Source: an uncultured Candidatus Saccharibacteria bacterium
GTDB lineage: Bacteria; Patescibacteriota; Saccharimonadia; Saccharimonadales; Saccharimonadaceae
Length of the DNA: 10,025 nucleotides
Reading direction: 5' to 3'
Assembly: GCA_948663575.1 (NCBI GenBank)
Contig: CAPNAV010000029.1
Coordinates: forward strand, 1 to 10,025
The translations under genes were made by a program, and so were the position numbers. The notes below the pieces were generated by a model. It did not search any database, had not been told where the DNA came from, and saw only the letters and a list, made by a program, of their open reading frames with translations. Below, piece after piece: positions 1 to 5,473 of the stretch. The first letter of the stretch is position 1; every line of letters begins with the position of its first letter.

Positions 1-159
1 GCAAAGCTAGGAAGAGGTGACAAGGTTGCTACCTATACTACACTGGATATTGCTATGATATGTTGTTCGCCAAGTCGTTTCGGCGAAATCTCTAAGGAAG
101 ACAAAATACTGGATATCGCTATGATATGTTGTTCGCTAAGAGGGAAAAAAATAGAATAG
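1..159 (+). CDS. C-terminal end of an unidentified protein with an in-frame repeat (partial)
   Basis: Frame 1 is open from the first base to a TAG at 157-159, giving 52 residues of a gene that starts outside the window. I do not recognise the protein. The visible tail contains a repeated segment, LDIAMICCSPSRFGE then LDIAMICCSLRGKK, offset by 22 residues (66 bp), so the DNA repeat keeps the reading frame. Both copies carry adjacent cysteines (CCS). The end is basic (RGKKIE). It stops six bases before the -35 of the truB promoter. The low C content typical of the other coding strands here is less marked, and the reverse strand is also open across the repeat, so the coding call is tentative. 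Confidence 0.45.
   Translation, partial: AKLGRGDKVATYTTLDIAMICCSPSRFGEISKEDKILDIAMICCSLRGKKIE
41..141. repeat. Direct repeat of about 35 bp, period 66 bp
   Basis: The stretch 41-75 recurs at 107-141 with only about three base differences; the shared core is GCTATGATATGTTGTTCGC. The 66-bp period is a multiple of three. Between the copies, TTCGCC (66-71) and GGCGAA (82-87) form a six-bp inverted repeat. The arrangement reads as a partial tandem duplication inside the end of the first gene. Confidence 0.75.
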
Positions 160-164
160 GGGTA

Positions 165-193
165 TTGACAAAAAATGGAGCGGATGTGAAAAT
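165..193 (+). promoter_or_regulatory. Promoter of truB, predicted leaderless
   Basis: TTGACA at 165-170 is a perfect -35. A 17-bp spacer leads to GAAAAT (188-193), preceded by TG at 185-186, which makes an extended -10. Transcription would start near 200, two bases before the truB ATG at 202, and no Shine-Dalgarno sequence fits between. The -10 hexamer itself matches TATAAT at only four of six positions. Confidence 0.5.
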
Positions 194-201
194 AGGGAAT
201 A

Positions 202-927
202 ATGAATGAAATTTTGTTAATTGACAAGCCGGATAGAATGAGTTCCTTTGCGGTGGTGGCGAAAGTGCGACGAGTATTGTCGGAACAGGCGGGATATGTT
301 GAGATAAAGGGAAAAGATGGAGTGGTGCGGCAAAAGCGTAAGAAGATAAAGGTGGGGCATACGGGAACGTTGGATCCGTTTGCGACGGGTTTACTGATTT
401 TGTTGATAGGAAGGGGCACGAAGCGAGCGAATGATTTTTTGAAGCTAGACAAGGAATATACTGCAACCATTAAACTTGGGGAAGTGTCGACAACTGGCGA
501 TCCGGAGGGTGAAATAACCGAACAGGTTGTGTCGGAAATACCGAACATGGAGGCTGTGGAAAAGTGTGTGGAAAGGTTTGTTGGGGAAAACTTGCAGAAA
601 GTGCCGGCGTTTTCGGCCGTGAAAATTAACGGACAGAGAGCATATAAGCTGGCGCGAGAGGGGAAGAATGTGGAAATGCCGGTGCGAAAAGTAATGATTT
701 ATGAGATAGAAATTTTGCGTTATGAATGGCCGGAGCTGGAAATACGATGCAAAGTGTCGAGTGGAACATATATTCGGGCGTTGGGGGAGGATATTGGTAG
801 CGAGCTGAGGACGGGTGGATATTTGACGAAGCTGCGTCGGACTCAAGTGGGGAAATATAGGGTGGAGGAGGCGGAAAAATTGAGTGAATTTGGGAAAATA
901 GGGGTTGTAGAGGGTGATAATGTGTGA
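202..927 (+). CDS. truB: tRNA pseudouridine(55) synthase TruB, without PUA domain
   Basis: TruB converts uridine 55 in the T-loop of most tRNAs to pseudouridine. The 241-residue product has the family landmarks in order: a substrate-binding start KPDRMSSFAVVAKVRR (residues 9-24), the catalytic motif GHTGTLDPFATG with the nucleophile Asp58, KVPAFSAVKINGQRAYKLAR in the middle, and SGTYIRALGEDIG near the end. Two features are unusual. About 20 extra, mostly basic residues (roughly 27-49) sit between the first motif and the catalytic loop, where most bacterial TruB proteins have only a few. The chain also stops soon after the catalytic domain, so the C-terminal PUA domain of longer TruB proteins is absent. 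The start at 202 is supported by the promoter directly in front. It ends in TGA, 15 bases before rpsO, in the classic truB-rpsO-pnp order. Confidence 0.95.
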   Translation: MNEILLIDKPDRMSSFAVVAKVRRVLSEQAGYVEIKGKDGVVRQKRKKIKVGHTGTLDPFATGLLILLIGRGTKRANDFLKLDKEYTATIKLGEVSTTGDPEGEITEQVVSEIPNMEAVEKCVERFVGENLQKVPAFSAVKINGQRAYKLAREGKNVEMPVRKVMIYEIEILRYEWPELEIRCKVSSGTYIRALGEDIGSELRTGGYLTKLRRTQVGKYRVEEAEKLSEFGKIGVVEGDNV

Positions 928-933
928 TATAAT
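905..933 (+). promoter_or_regulatory. Promoter of rpsO overlapping the end of truB, predicted leaderless
   Basis: TTGTAG (905-910), a 17-bp spacer and a perfect TATAAT (928-933) lie across the truB stop codon. The start point would be near 940, with the rpsO ATG at 943. There is no Shine-Dalgarno sequence in the gap. Confidence 0.65.
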
Positions 934-942
934 CGGCAATAT

Positions 943-1209
943 ATGATTAGTAGAGAGAAAAAAGCAGAGGCGATAGCGAAGCTCGCACGTGATAAAAAGG
1001 ATGTTGGTTCTCCTGAAGTGCAGGTATCGATTTTGACTGAACGGATCAAAGAGGTAACTGAGCACGTCAAACAGAATAAACACGATTTTATGGCGAAGCG
1101 TGGTTTGATGCAGATGGTTGGTCAGCGAAAGAAATTGCTGAAATATCTCGAGAAGACTAATTTCGAGGTTTACAAGAAGACCATTTCGGAGCTAGGGCTA
1201 AGGAAATAG
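943..1209 (+). CDS. rpsO: 30S ribosomal protein S15
   Basis: S15 is a primary binder of the 16S rRNA central domain and helps recruit the S6:S18 pair to the 30S platform. The 88-residue product is full length for the family. It shows the usual start ISREKKAEAI, the segment DVGSPEVQVSILTERI (residues 21-36), the conserved HDFMAKRGLMQMVGQRKKLL (47-66) and a C-terminal helix ending in ELGLRK. The gene lies 15 bp after truB with its own promoter inside the truB end, and it is closed by a terminator at 1225-1249. In many bacteria pnp follows directly; here about 1.5 kb intervenes. Confidence 0.98.
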   Translation: MISREKKAEAIAKLARDKKDVGSPEVQVSILTERIKEVTEHVKQNKHDFMAKRGLMQMVGQRKKLLKYLEKTNFEVYKKTISELGLRK

Positions 1210-1224
1210 GTGGGAGATAAAGAG

Positions 1225-1249
1225 AAGAGCTTGTGGGGGCTCTTTTTTT
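1225..1249 (+). terminator. Intrinsic terminator after rpsO
   Basis: AAGAGC (1225-1230) pairs with GCTCTT (1239-1244) around an eight-base loop. The 3' arm runs into a continuous T tract to 1249. It lies 15 bases after the rpsO stop. Confidence 0.85.
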
Positions 1250-1316
1250 GTGGAGAGTGGCACGGGTGATTTTGCTGTGATAAAGGGTGCTTGTTTTTGG
1301 CTGAAGGGAATATTTT

Positions 1317-1394
1317 TTTGTTAATTAAGGCAATTTTGCGATAATTTTATCTCTGTTATTTTGCAGTTGAACTTGTAACGCTGGAACAAGTTGG
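1317..1394 (+). repeat. Dispersed repeat R1 with hairpin end
   Basis: This is the first of three copies of an approximately 80-bp sequence (others at 1859-1938 and 5013-5092). All share a TTAATTAAG block at one end and a CTGTTATT block in the middle. All end in a hairpin, here AACTTGT (1370-1376), loop AACGCTGGA, ACAAGTT (1386-1392). All three copies have the same orientation. I do not recognise the family. It lies about 70 bp after the rpsO terminator. Confidence 0.8.
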
Positions 1395-1539
1395 AGTGGT
1401 GGAGTGGTTTTTGTTAGGGTTGTTTGGGAAATTTGGGGAGATTTGGCTATGCAAAGGATTATTGCAAGGGGTTGAGGATGGCATTACGCGGATACTGGAG
1501 GATGATTTTGGTAAAAGTAAGCGAGTTTATGATTATCTT

Positions 1540-1856
1540 ATTATTAGTAGAGACTAGGCAGCGGAGGGAAAAGACGCGTACGCCGTTCAGTGTTCGTGAC
1601 GGGTCTATATAACCCGATCCGAACATCACAAAAAAGTGTCCTTGGTCGTTTGGAGCTTGAAGCATACCTTCTTGGCCACGTGCTACCAATACGCGTTTAT
1701 ACTTGTCATGATTAATCATTACTTCTCCTGTGCGTTCAAAAAAGAGAGGTGACAAACCAACATTGTGTGTTGCGTCAGTGACTTCTGGCTTAGTGTAGCC
1801 CATATTAGCGTTCCATGGCATCTCGGGGTGCAGATCATCGCTCACCAAATAGCTGT
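1540..1856 (-). pseudogene. Fragment of an FSMP-like C-terminal domain gene, inverted (cassette 1)
   Basis: Read on the minus strand, this encodes a domain fragment from SYLVSDD to SLRCLVSTNN. Recognisable pieces are ATHNVGLSPLFFERTGEV, a middle VARGQEGMLQAP where the family usually has a GxxGYYWSS-like motif, and FSLRCLVSTNN at the end. The spacing and the terminal RC resemble the Fibrobacter succinogenes major paralogous domain of surface or secreted proteins; that match is from memory. There is no plausible ATG, ribosome binding site, signal peptide or upstream half. After the conserved C-terminus one extra base relative to cassette 2 shifts the frame past its stop. It is bracketed by repeats R1 and R2. 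The likeliest status is a non-expressed fragment, opposite in orientation to all neighbours. Confidence 0.6.
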
Positions 1857-1858
1857 GA

Positions 1859-1938
1859 TTTTGGTTAATTAAGTAGAATCTAAGATAAGCTTGCCTCTGT
1901 TATTCTATGATTGAACTTGTAACGCTGGAATAGGTTGG
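1859..1938 (+). repeat. Dispersed repeat R2 with hairpin end
   Basis: This is the second copy of the repeat described for 1317-1394. The TTAATTAAG end abuts the 5' end of cassette 1. The hairpin is AACTTGT (1914-1920), the same loop AACGCTGGA, and ATAGGTT (1930-1936). Both changes in the 3' arm keep pairing as G-U if the element is transcribed from the + strand. Confidence 0.78.
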
Positions 1939-2159
1939 CGGTTGTTTTTGTATGATGCTTTGTTATTTCGATATGGTTTAGATCTTACTATATTCGTTCT
2001 GGGCTTTAAGCTAGAAGTTGCGAGGAGTACGTGTTTTGGTTTGATTTATATTCCTGTTCTTCTAGGAAACATCGGACCAGTTGAGCTTTTAAGGCATTTT
2101 TAATGGAAGTTTAAAGCCGCCCCTCTAAAGAAGGACGGCTAAATAAAAAAATGGAAACT
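1939..2159. other. Intergenic stretch with no recognisable gene
   Basis: I see no supported gene here. The first 30 bases after R2 weakly resemble the sequence after R3 (a GTTTTTGTAT-like block), which may be a decayed cassette start. A short inverted repeat, AGCCG (2115-2119) with CGGCT (2136-2140), is followed by an A-rich rather than T-rich run, so it is not a + strand terminator. Confidence 0.5.
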
Positions 2160-2362
2160 GCCCGATAGGAGTTGGAGTAATTGGACGCCGTTAGCTAAAA
2201 GGAGTAGAAAAGCTAAGCGGCTGTATGTGCCGCTAAACGTCTCCGGAGGGGGAGGACGCAGCGGTCTTTTTACGGTTGGTCTGGTCTTTTTGCACATTAT
2301 ATGATACGAAAGGATTTTTATATGAATGAAGGTGTATGTTTGTCCATCCAACTCCTACTGGC
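2160..2362 (+). ncRNA. Candidate structured RNA or hairpin-rich element of unknown family
   Basis: The ends pair over long range: TAGGAGTTGGA (2166-2176) is the exact reverse complement of 2347-2357. GGAC (2183-2186) with GTCC (2342-2345) continues the stem inward, and a few more pairs extend it outward. Inside, GCCGTTAGCT (2187-2196) pairs with 2211-2221 with one bulge, and its loop contains AAAAGGAG. AGCGGC (2216-2221) can instead pair with GCCGCT (2229-2234). A third alternative is the terminator at 2230-2271. It matches none of RNase P RNA, tmRNA, SRP RNA or 6S RNA as I know them. It could be a regulatory RNA, or a small mobile element with terminal inverted repeats. Confidence 0.4.
2230..2271 (+). 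terminator. Intrinsic terminator with a competing upstream hairpin
   Basis: CCGCT (2230-2234) pairs with AGCGG (2260-2264). Inside, CGTC (2238-2241) pairs with GACG (2255-2258) and TCC with GGA. The stem is followed by TCTTTTT (2265-2271). The 5' arm is shared with the alternative hairpin 2216-2234, so forming that hairpin would prevent termination, as in attenuators. Confidence 0.55.
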
Positions 2363-2517
2363 TAAGTAAAAGACGATTATATCGGTGTTTTGTTTCCTGT
2401 AAAGTACTCTTTTCTAATGATGTAGCATGCGCTGCAAAAAGTCTGTTTATAGAGGTAGAACAGGCTTGTGGTGGTATTGTATCACTAATTTTGAAAAAAG
2501 GCAATAGTAATTTTTAA
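2326..2517 (+). CDS. Doubtful 63-residue hypothetical protein
   Basis: This is an open frame from ATG 2326 to TAA 2517. I recognise no family. The second half (VLFSNDVACAAKSLFIEVEQ and onward) has protein-like composition; the first half overlaps the 3' arm of the structured segment. AAAGGA lies about 11 bases upstream of the start. A possible promoter, TTGGTC (2276-2281) with TATGAT (2300-2305) at 18 bp, sits in front. The cysteine-rich, basic start and the lack of a family match leave open that this is a gene remnant or chance. Confidence 0.3.
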   Translation: MKVYVCPSNSYWLSKRRLYRCFVSCKVLFSNDVACAAKSLFIEVEQACGGIVSLILKKGNSNF

Positions 2518-2639
2518 AATATCTTTGATATATGATCATGTTATGCTGGATATGGTATATAGAAATGTCACTTTACGTGAATCTAAGAACTAAACTTAAT
2601 GGCTCAATGAAAAAGGTTCTCTTAGAAATAGGGGGTTTG

Positions 2640-2648
2640 TGGTATAAT
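2640..2648 (+). promoter_or_regulatory. Extended -10 promoter of pnp
   Basis: TGG precedes a perfect TATAAT (2643-2648), forming an extended -10. The -35 region near 2620 is poor. Transcription would start near 2655, leaving a leader of about 90 nt before the pnp ATG. Confidence 0.65.
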
Positions 2649-2671
2649 CGAGGGGGAAGAAAATTAATGTG

Positions 2672-2735
2672 TTGGGAAAACGGCAGATACAAGTTCTATA
2701 TAAGTAAGTAGGATTTATATCTGGAGTTTTCCCGA
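2672..2735 (+). promoter_or_regulatory. Long hairpin in the pnp leader
   Basis: GGGAAAAC (2674-2681) pairs perfectly with GTTTTCCC (2726-2733), extended at the base by a G-U and a U-A pair. After a two-by-two internal loop (GG/GA), CAGATA (2684-2689) pairs with TATCTG (2718-2723). TTCTA (2694-2698) can pair with TAGGA (2709-2713) under a ten-base loop. The stem ends about two bases before the AAAGGA ribosome binding site. In Escherichia coli a leader stem-loop cut by RNase III mediates PNPase autoregulation; a similar role here is inference. Confidence 0.75.
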
Positions 2736-2746
2736 GAAAGGAAAAA

Positions 2747-4924
2747 ATGGATATTATAAATCCGAGTGGAAAACAGATGGTGCGGGTGGAAACAGAACTT
2801 TTTGGGAGGAAATTGAGTCTGGAAGTGCACCGTGTGGGATTCCGGAGTACGGCGTCGGTGTTGGCGACGTATGGTGATACGGTAGTTTTGGGGAGCGTGG
2901 TAGTAGGCAAAAAGCCTGTAGTGCAGGACTTTTTCCCGTTGAGCGTAGATTATGAAGAAAAGTTCTATGCGGCAGGGAAAATTAGTGGCTCGAAGTTTAT
3001 TAAGCGAGAGGGAAAGCCGGCGGATGAGGCGGTTTTGGTGGGGCGTTTGATTGATCGCCCGATTCGTCCACTGTTTCCAAAAGGTTATCGTCAAGAAGTG
3101 CAAGTAGTGACAACGGTATTGTCGATGGATCCGGCATTTAGGCCAGATATGGTGGCGATGTTGGCGGCGTCATCAGCGTTGATGTTGTCGGGGACGCCAT
3201 TTGATGGGCCTGTAGCGGGTTTAAGAATTGGGCGAATTGGCGGAGAGTTCAAGGCGTTTTTGAATGCTAATGAGCGAGAGCAGAGCATGATGGATCTCGT
3301 GGTGGCCTGTAAAGACGGAAGAGTGATGATGGTCGAGGCGGGAGCAAATGAAGTGCCAGAAGCGATGATTATCGAGGCGATGCACTGGGCGGTAAAGAAC
3401 GTGCAGCCAATGTTGAATTTGCAGAGAGAGTTGGTAGAAAAAGTAGGAGTAGAACAACAAGAGTATGAGTTGGTTTTGCCGGATGAGGGGATTCAGGAGC
3501 GGGTCGAGAGTTGGTATAAGAAACATGCTGGCGAAAAAGTGCGCGGAAATGTGCTTGAGCGTCAGAAAGTTGTTGAGCAGCTGAAAGATGAAATGAATGC
3601 GGAGCTTGCGTCAGAGTTAGGTGAAGGTGAAACTGAAGAAGAAAAGATTGCAGACTATACAGATAGATTGCAAGGGGAATATGAACAGGCGTTTGACTTG
3701 GCAGTGAATCATGAGGTGAGACGGGGAATTATTGAGGATGGCGTACGCCCGGATGGTAGAAAGTTGACTGAGGTGAGGCCACTGTCGAGTCAAGTGGGAA
3801 TTTTGCCACGAGTGCATGGGTCATCTTTGTTTACACGCGGTTTGACGCAGGCAATGAATATTGTGACGCTGGCGCCATTGAGTTTTGCACAGATTGTCGA
3901 TACGATGGAGGTGACGGATGGAAAACGACGATATATGCATCATTATAATGCACCAAGCTATACGGTTGGTGAGCCGGGGAGAATTGGTAGCCCAGGAAGA
4001 AGAGAAATTGGGCACGGATATTTGGCGGAAAGAGCGCTTTTGCCGATGTTGCCGAGCGAAGAAGATTTTCCGTATGCGATTCGTAGCGTGACGGAGATTA
4101 TGAGTCAAAACGGAAGCACGAGCATGGCGGCGACTTGTTCGAGCTGTATGGCATTGATGGATGCAGGTGTGCCTTTGAAGCGTCCGGTGAGTGGCGTGGC
4201 AATGGGTTTGATGGTGGACGTGCCAATGGGGACGGAAATTACGGCGGATGACATAGATAAGGCGTACGTCTTGACTGATTTGATGGATGCGGAAGACTTT
4301 GCTGGAGATATGGATTTTAAGGTGACTGGAACGACGGAAGGCGTGACGGCATTGCAGATGGATATGAAAGTGCATGGTTTGCCGGTGGATATTCTGGAAA
4401 AGGCGATTAATCAGAGTCATGAGGGAAGAATGCATATTCTAGAGCATATGTTGAGCGTGATTCCTGCGCCAAGGGCAGAAATTTCTCAGTATGCACCAAA
4501 GATTGAAAAACTGATGGTGAATCCGGATAAAATTGGTGCGATCATCGGTAAAGGCGGAGAAATGATTAATAAGATTACGAGCGAGACGGGGGCAATGGTG
4601 GACATCGAGGATTCTGGGCTAGTAACGATTTCTGGCGAGAATGAGGCAATTAAGCAGGCTCTAGATTGGATTAAGGGTTTGGTAGAAGAGCCGGAAGTGG
4701 GGAAGTTCTACGAAGGAACGGTGGCGACTATTAAGGACTTCGGGGCGTTTGTGACGATTTTGCCAGGGATTGACGGGATGCTACATGTAAGCCAGATTAG
4801 TGATAAACGTGTAGAAAATGTGGGGGATGTGCTGAAAGTTGGTCAAAAAGTGAGGGTGAAATTGACGGCGATTGATGATCGGGGAAGGTTGTCACTGACG
4901 ATGAAAGGTGTGGAACAAAATTAG
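2747..4924 (+). CDS. pnp: Polyribonucleotide nucleotidyltransferase (PNPase)
   Basis: PNPase degrades RNA 3' to 5' with phosphate, releasing nucleoside diphosphates, and is a trimer in characterised bacteria. The 725-residue chain has the full architecture. A first RNase PH-like core (about 10-145) contains FFPLSVDYEEKFYAAGKI and is followed by a helical linker. The second core (about 325-555) has SSLFTRGLTQ, GRIGSPGRREIGHG, NGSTSMAATCSS and the metal-site segment DFAGDMDFKVTGTTEG (about 518-533). A KH domain carries IGAIIGKGG (about 596-604), and an S1 domain (about 650-718) carries DFGAFVTILPGIDGMLHVSQ. It ends shortly after S1 with no long tail. The start is fixed by AAAGGA five bases upstream of ATG 2747. 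It has its own promoter, a leader hairpin suggesting autoregulation, and its own terminator. I see nothing that suggests inactivation. Confidence 0.98.
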   Translation: MDIINPSGKQMVRVETELFGRKLSLEVHRVGFRSTASVLATYGDTVVLGSVVVGKKPVVQDFFPLSVDYEEKFYAAGKISGSKFIKREGKPADEAVLVGRLIDRPIRPLFPKGYRQEVQVVTTVLSMDPAFRPDMVAMLAASSALMLSGTPFDGPVAGLRIGRIGGEFKAFLNANEREQSMMDLVVACKDGRVMMVEAGANEVPEAMIIEAMHWAVKNVQPMLNLQRELVEKVGVEQQEYELVLPDEGIQERVESWYKKHAGEKVRGNVLERQKVVEQLKDEMNAELASELGEGETEEEKIADYTDRLQGEYEQAFDLAVNHEVRRGIIEDGVRPDGRKLTEVRPLSSQVGILPRVHGSSLFTRGLTQAMNIVTLAPLSFAQIVDTMEVTDGKRRYMHHYNAPSYTVGEPGRIGSPGRREIGHGYLAERALLPMLPSEEDFPYAIRSVTEIMSQNGSTSMAATCSSCMALMDAGVPLKRPVSGVAMGLMVDVPMGTEITADDIDKAYVLTDLMDAEDFAGDMDFKVTGTTEGVTALQMDMKVHGLPVDILEKAINQSHEGRMHILEHMLSVIPAPRAEISQYAPKIEKLMVNPDKIGAIIGKGGEMINKITSETGAMVDIEDSGLVTISGENEAIKQALDWIKGLVEEPEVGKFYEGTVATIKDFGAFVTILPGIDGMLHVSQISDKRVENVGDVLKVGQKVRVKLTAIDDRGRLSLTMKGVEQN

Positions 4925-4940
4925 ACATTCTTAACATTTA

Positions 4941-4971
4941 GGGGACGCGCTTTAGTGTGCGTCTCCTTTTT
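4941..4971 (+). terminator. Intrinsic terminator after pnp
   Basis: A ten-bp stem joins 4941-4950 (GGGGACGCGC) to 4957-4966 (GTGCGTCTCC), with two G-U pairs and a six-base loop. TTTTT follows at 4967-4971. It lies 16 bases after the pnp stop. Confidence 0.9.
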
Positions 4972-5012
4972 GGTGCTGTAGTCTTTTTAGATACTTAGCC
5001 TGGAAATAATTC

Positions 5013-5092
5013 TTTTGGTTAATTAAGACAAATTAATTGATAATTTATCCCTGTTATTCTACGATTGAATTTGTAACGCGGGAACAAGTTGG
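5013..5092 (+). repeat. Dispersed repeat R3 with hairpin end
   Basis: This is the third copy of the repeat described for 1317-1394. It carries the same TTAATTAAG and CTGTTATT blocks and the hairpin AATTTGT (5068-5074), loop AACGCGGGA, ACAAGTT (5084-5090). The single change in the 5' arm keeps pairing as U-G. The hairpin end lies about 20 bp before the conserved start of cassette 2. Confidence 0.8.
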
Positions 5093-5407
5093 ATGTGTTT
5101 TGTATACGACTGCTATTTGGTGAGCGATGATGGTAGCAATGGAGTCTCATTGCCCCGCAACGAAACAGCAACGCATAACATTGCGCTCTCACCACTTTCT
5201 ATTAACCGCACGAGTACAATCACCTCTAACGATATCAAAATAGTCTCTAGTCGAGGAGCAGACGGATATTACTGGGAAAACAGCTCTGTTCCATACACAT
5301 GGGCGCATAATTTACTTTTTGGATCAATAGTACATTCCAGAAGCTCCAATACTCGAAGCTCATCCAATTCCCTCCGCTGCCTAGTCTCTACTAATAATAG
5401 ATTATGA
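5093..5407 (+). pseudogene. Fragment of an FSMP-like C-terminal domain gene (cassette 2)
   Basis: The frame starting CYLVSDDGSNG carries ATHNIALSPLSINRTSTI, then SRGADGYYWENSS and a final SLRCLVSTNNRL before TGA. GYYW followed by a hydrophobic LLFG segment and a terminal RC is the pattern I associate with the Fibrobacter succinogenes major paralogous domain. It aligns end to end with cassette 1. The DNA ends are nearly identical (TATTTGGTGAGCGATGAT and CCTAGTCTCTACTAATAAT), while the interior differs strongly. No signal peptide, N-terminal region, ribosome binding site or promoter is visible, so the ATG at 5093 is unlikely to start a functional protein. The likeliest status is a non-expressed fragment between repeat R3 and the ftsK promoter. 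Confidence 0.62.
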
Positions 5408-5436
5408 TAAAGGTAATAAGGTTGGTTAGATGGAGT

Positions 5437-5464
5437 TTGTAAAATATAACAGAGTGTGTATAAT
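5437..5464 (+). promoter_or_regulatory. Promoter of ftsK, predicted leaderless
   Basis: TTGTAA (5437-5442), a 16-bp spacer and a perfect TATAAT (5459-5464) place the start point near 5471, three bases before ATG 5474. The GTG at 5456 lies upstream of the -10, so translation from it would need transcription starting further upstream. Confidence 0.65.
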
Positions 5465-5473
5465 ATATGGTAT

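Noticed and set aside
1317..1394. Repeats R1-R3 as integron attC sites beside gene cassettes.
   Set aside because: The conserved GTTRRRY and RYYYAAC core boxes are not present, and the repeats do not sit at consistent ends of the two fragments.
2115..2152. An intrinsic terminator around AGCCG...CGGCT.
   Set aside because: The stem is followed by an A-rich run on the + strand, and on the minus strand the T-run precedes the stem, so neither orientation is a terminator.
2160..2362. A retron-type non-coding RNA, because of the 11-bp closing inverted repeat.
   Set aside because: No reverse transcriptase lies downstream; pnp is the next confident gene.
1317..5092. A CRISPR array made of R1, R2 and R3.
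   Set aside because: The repeats are too long and too diverged, and the spacings are irregular (hundreds to thousands of bases).
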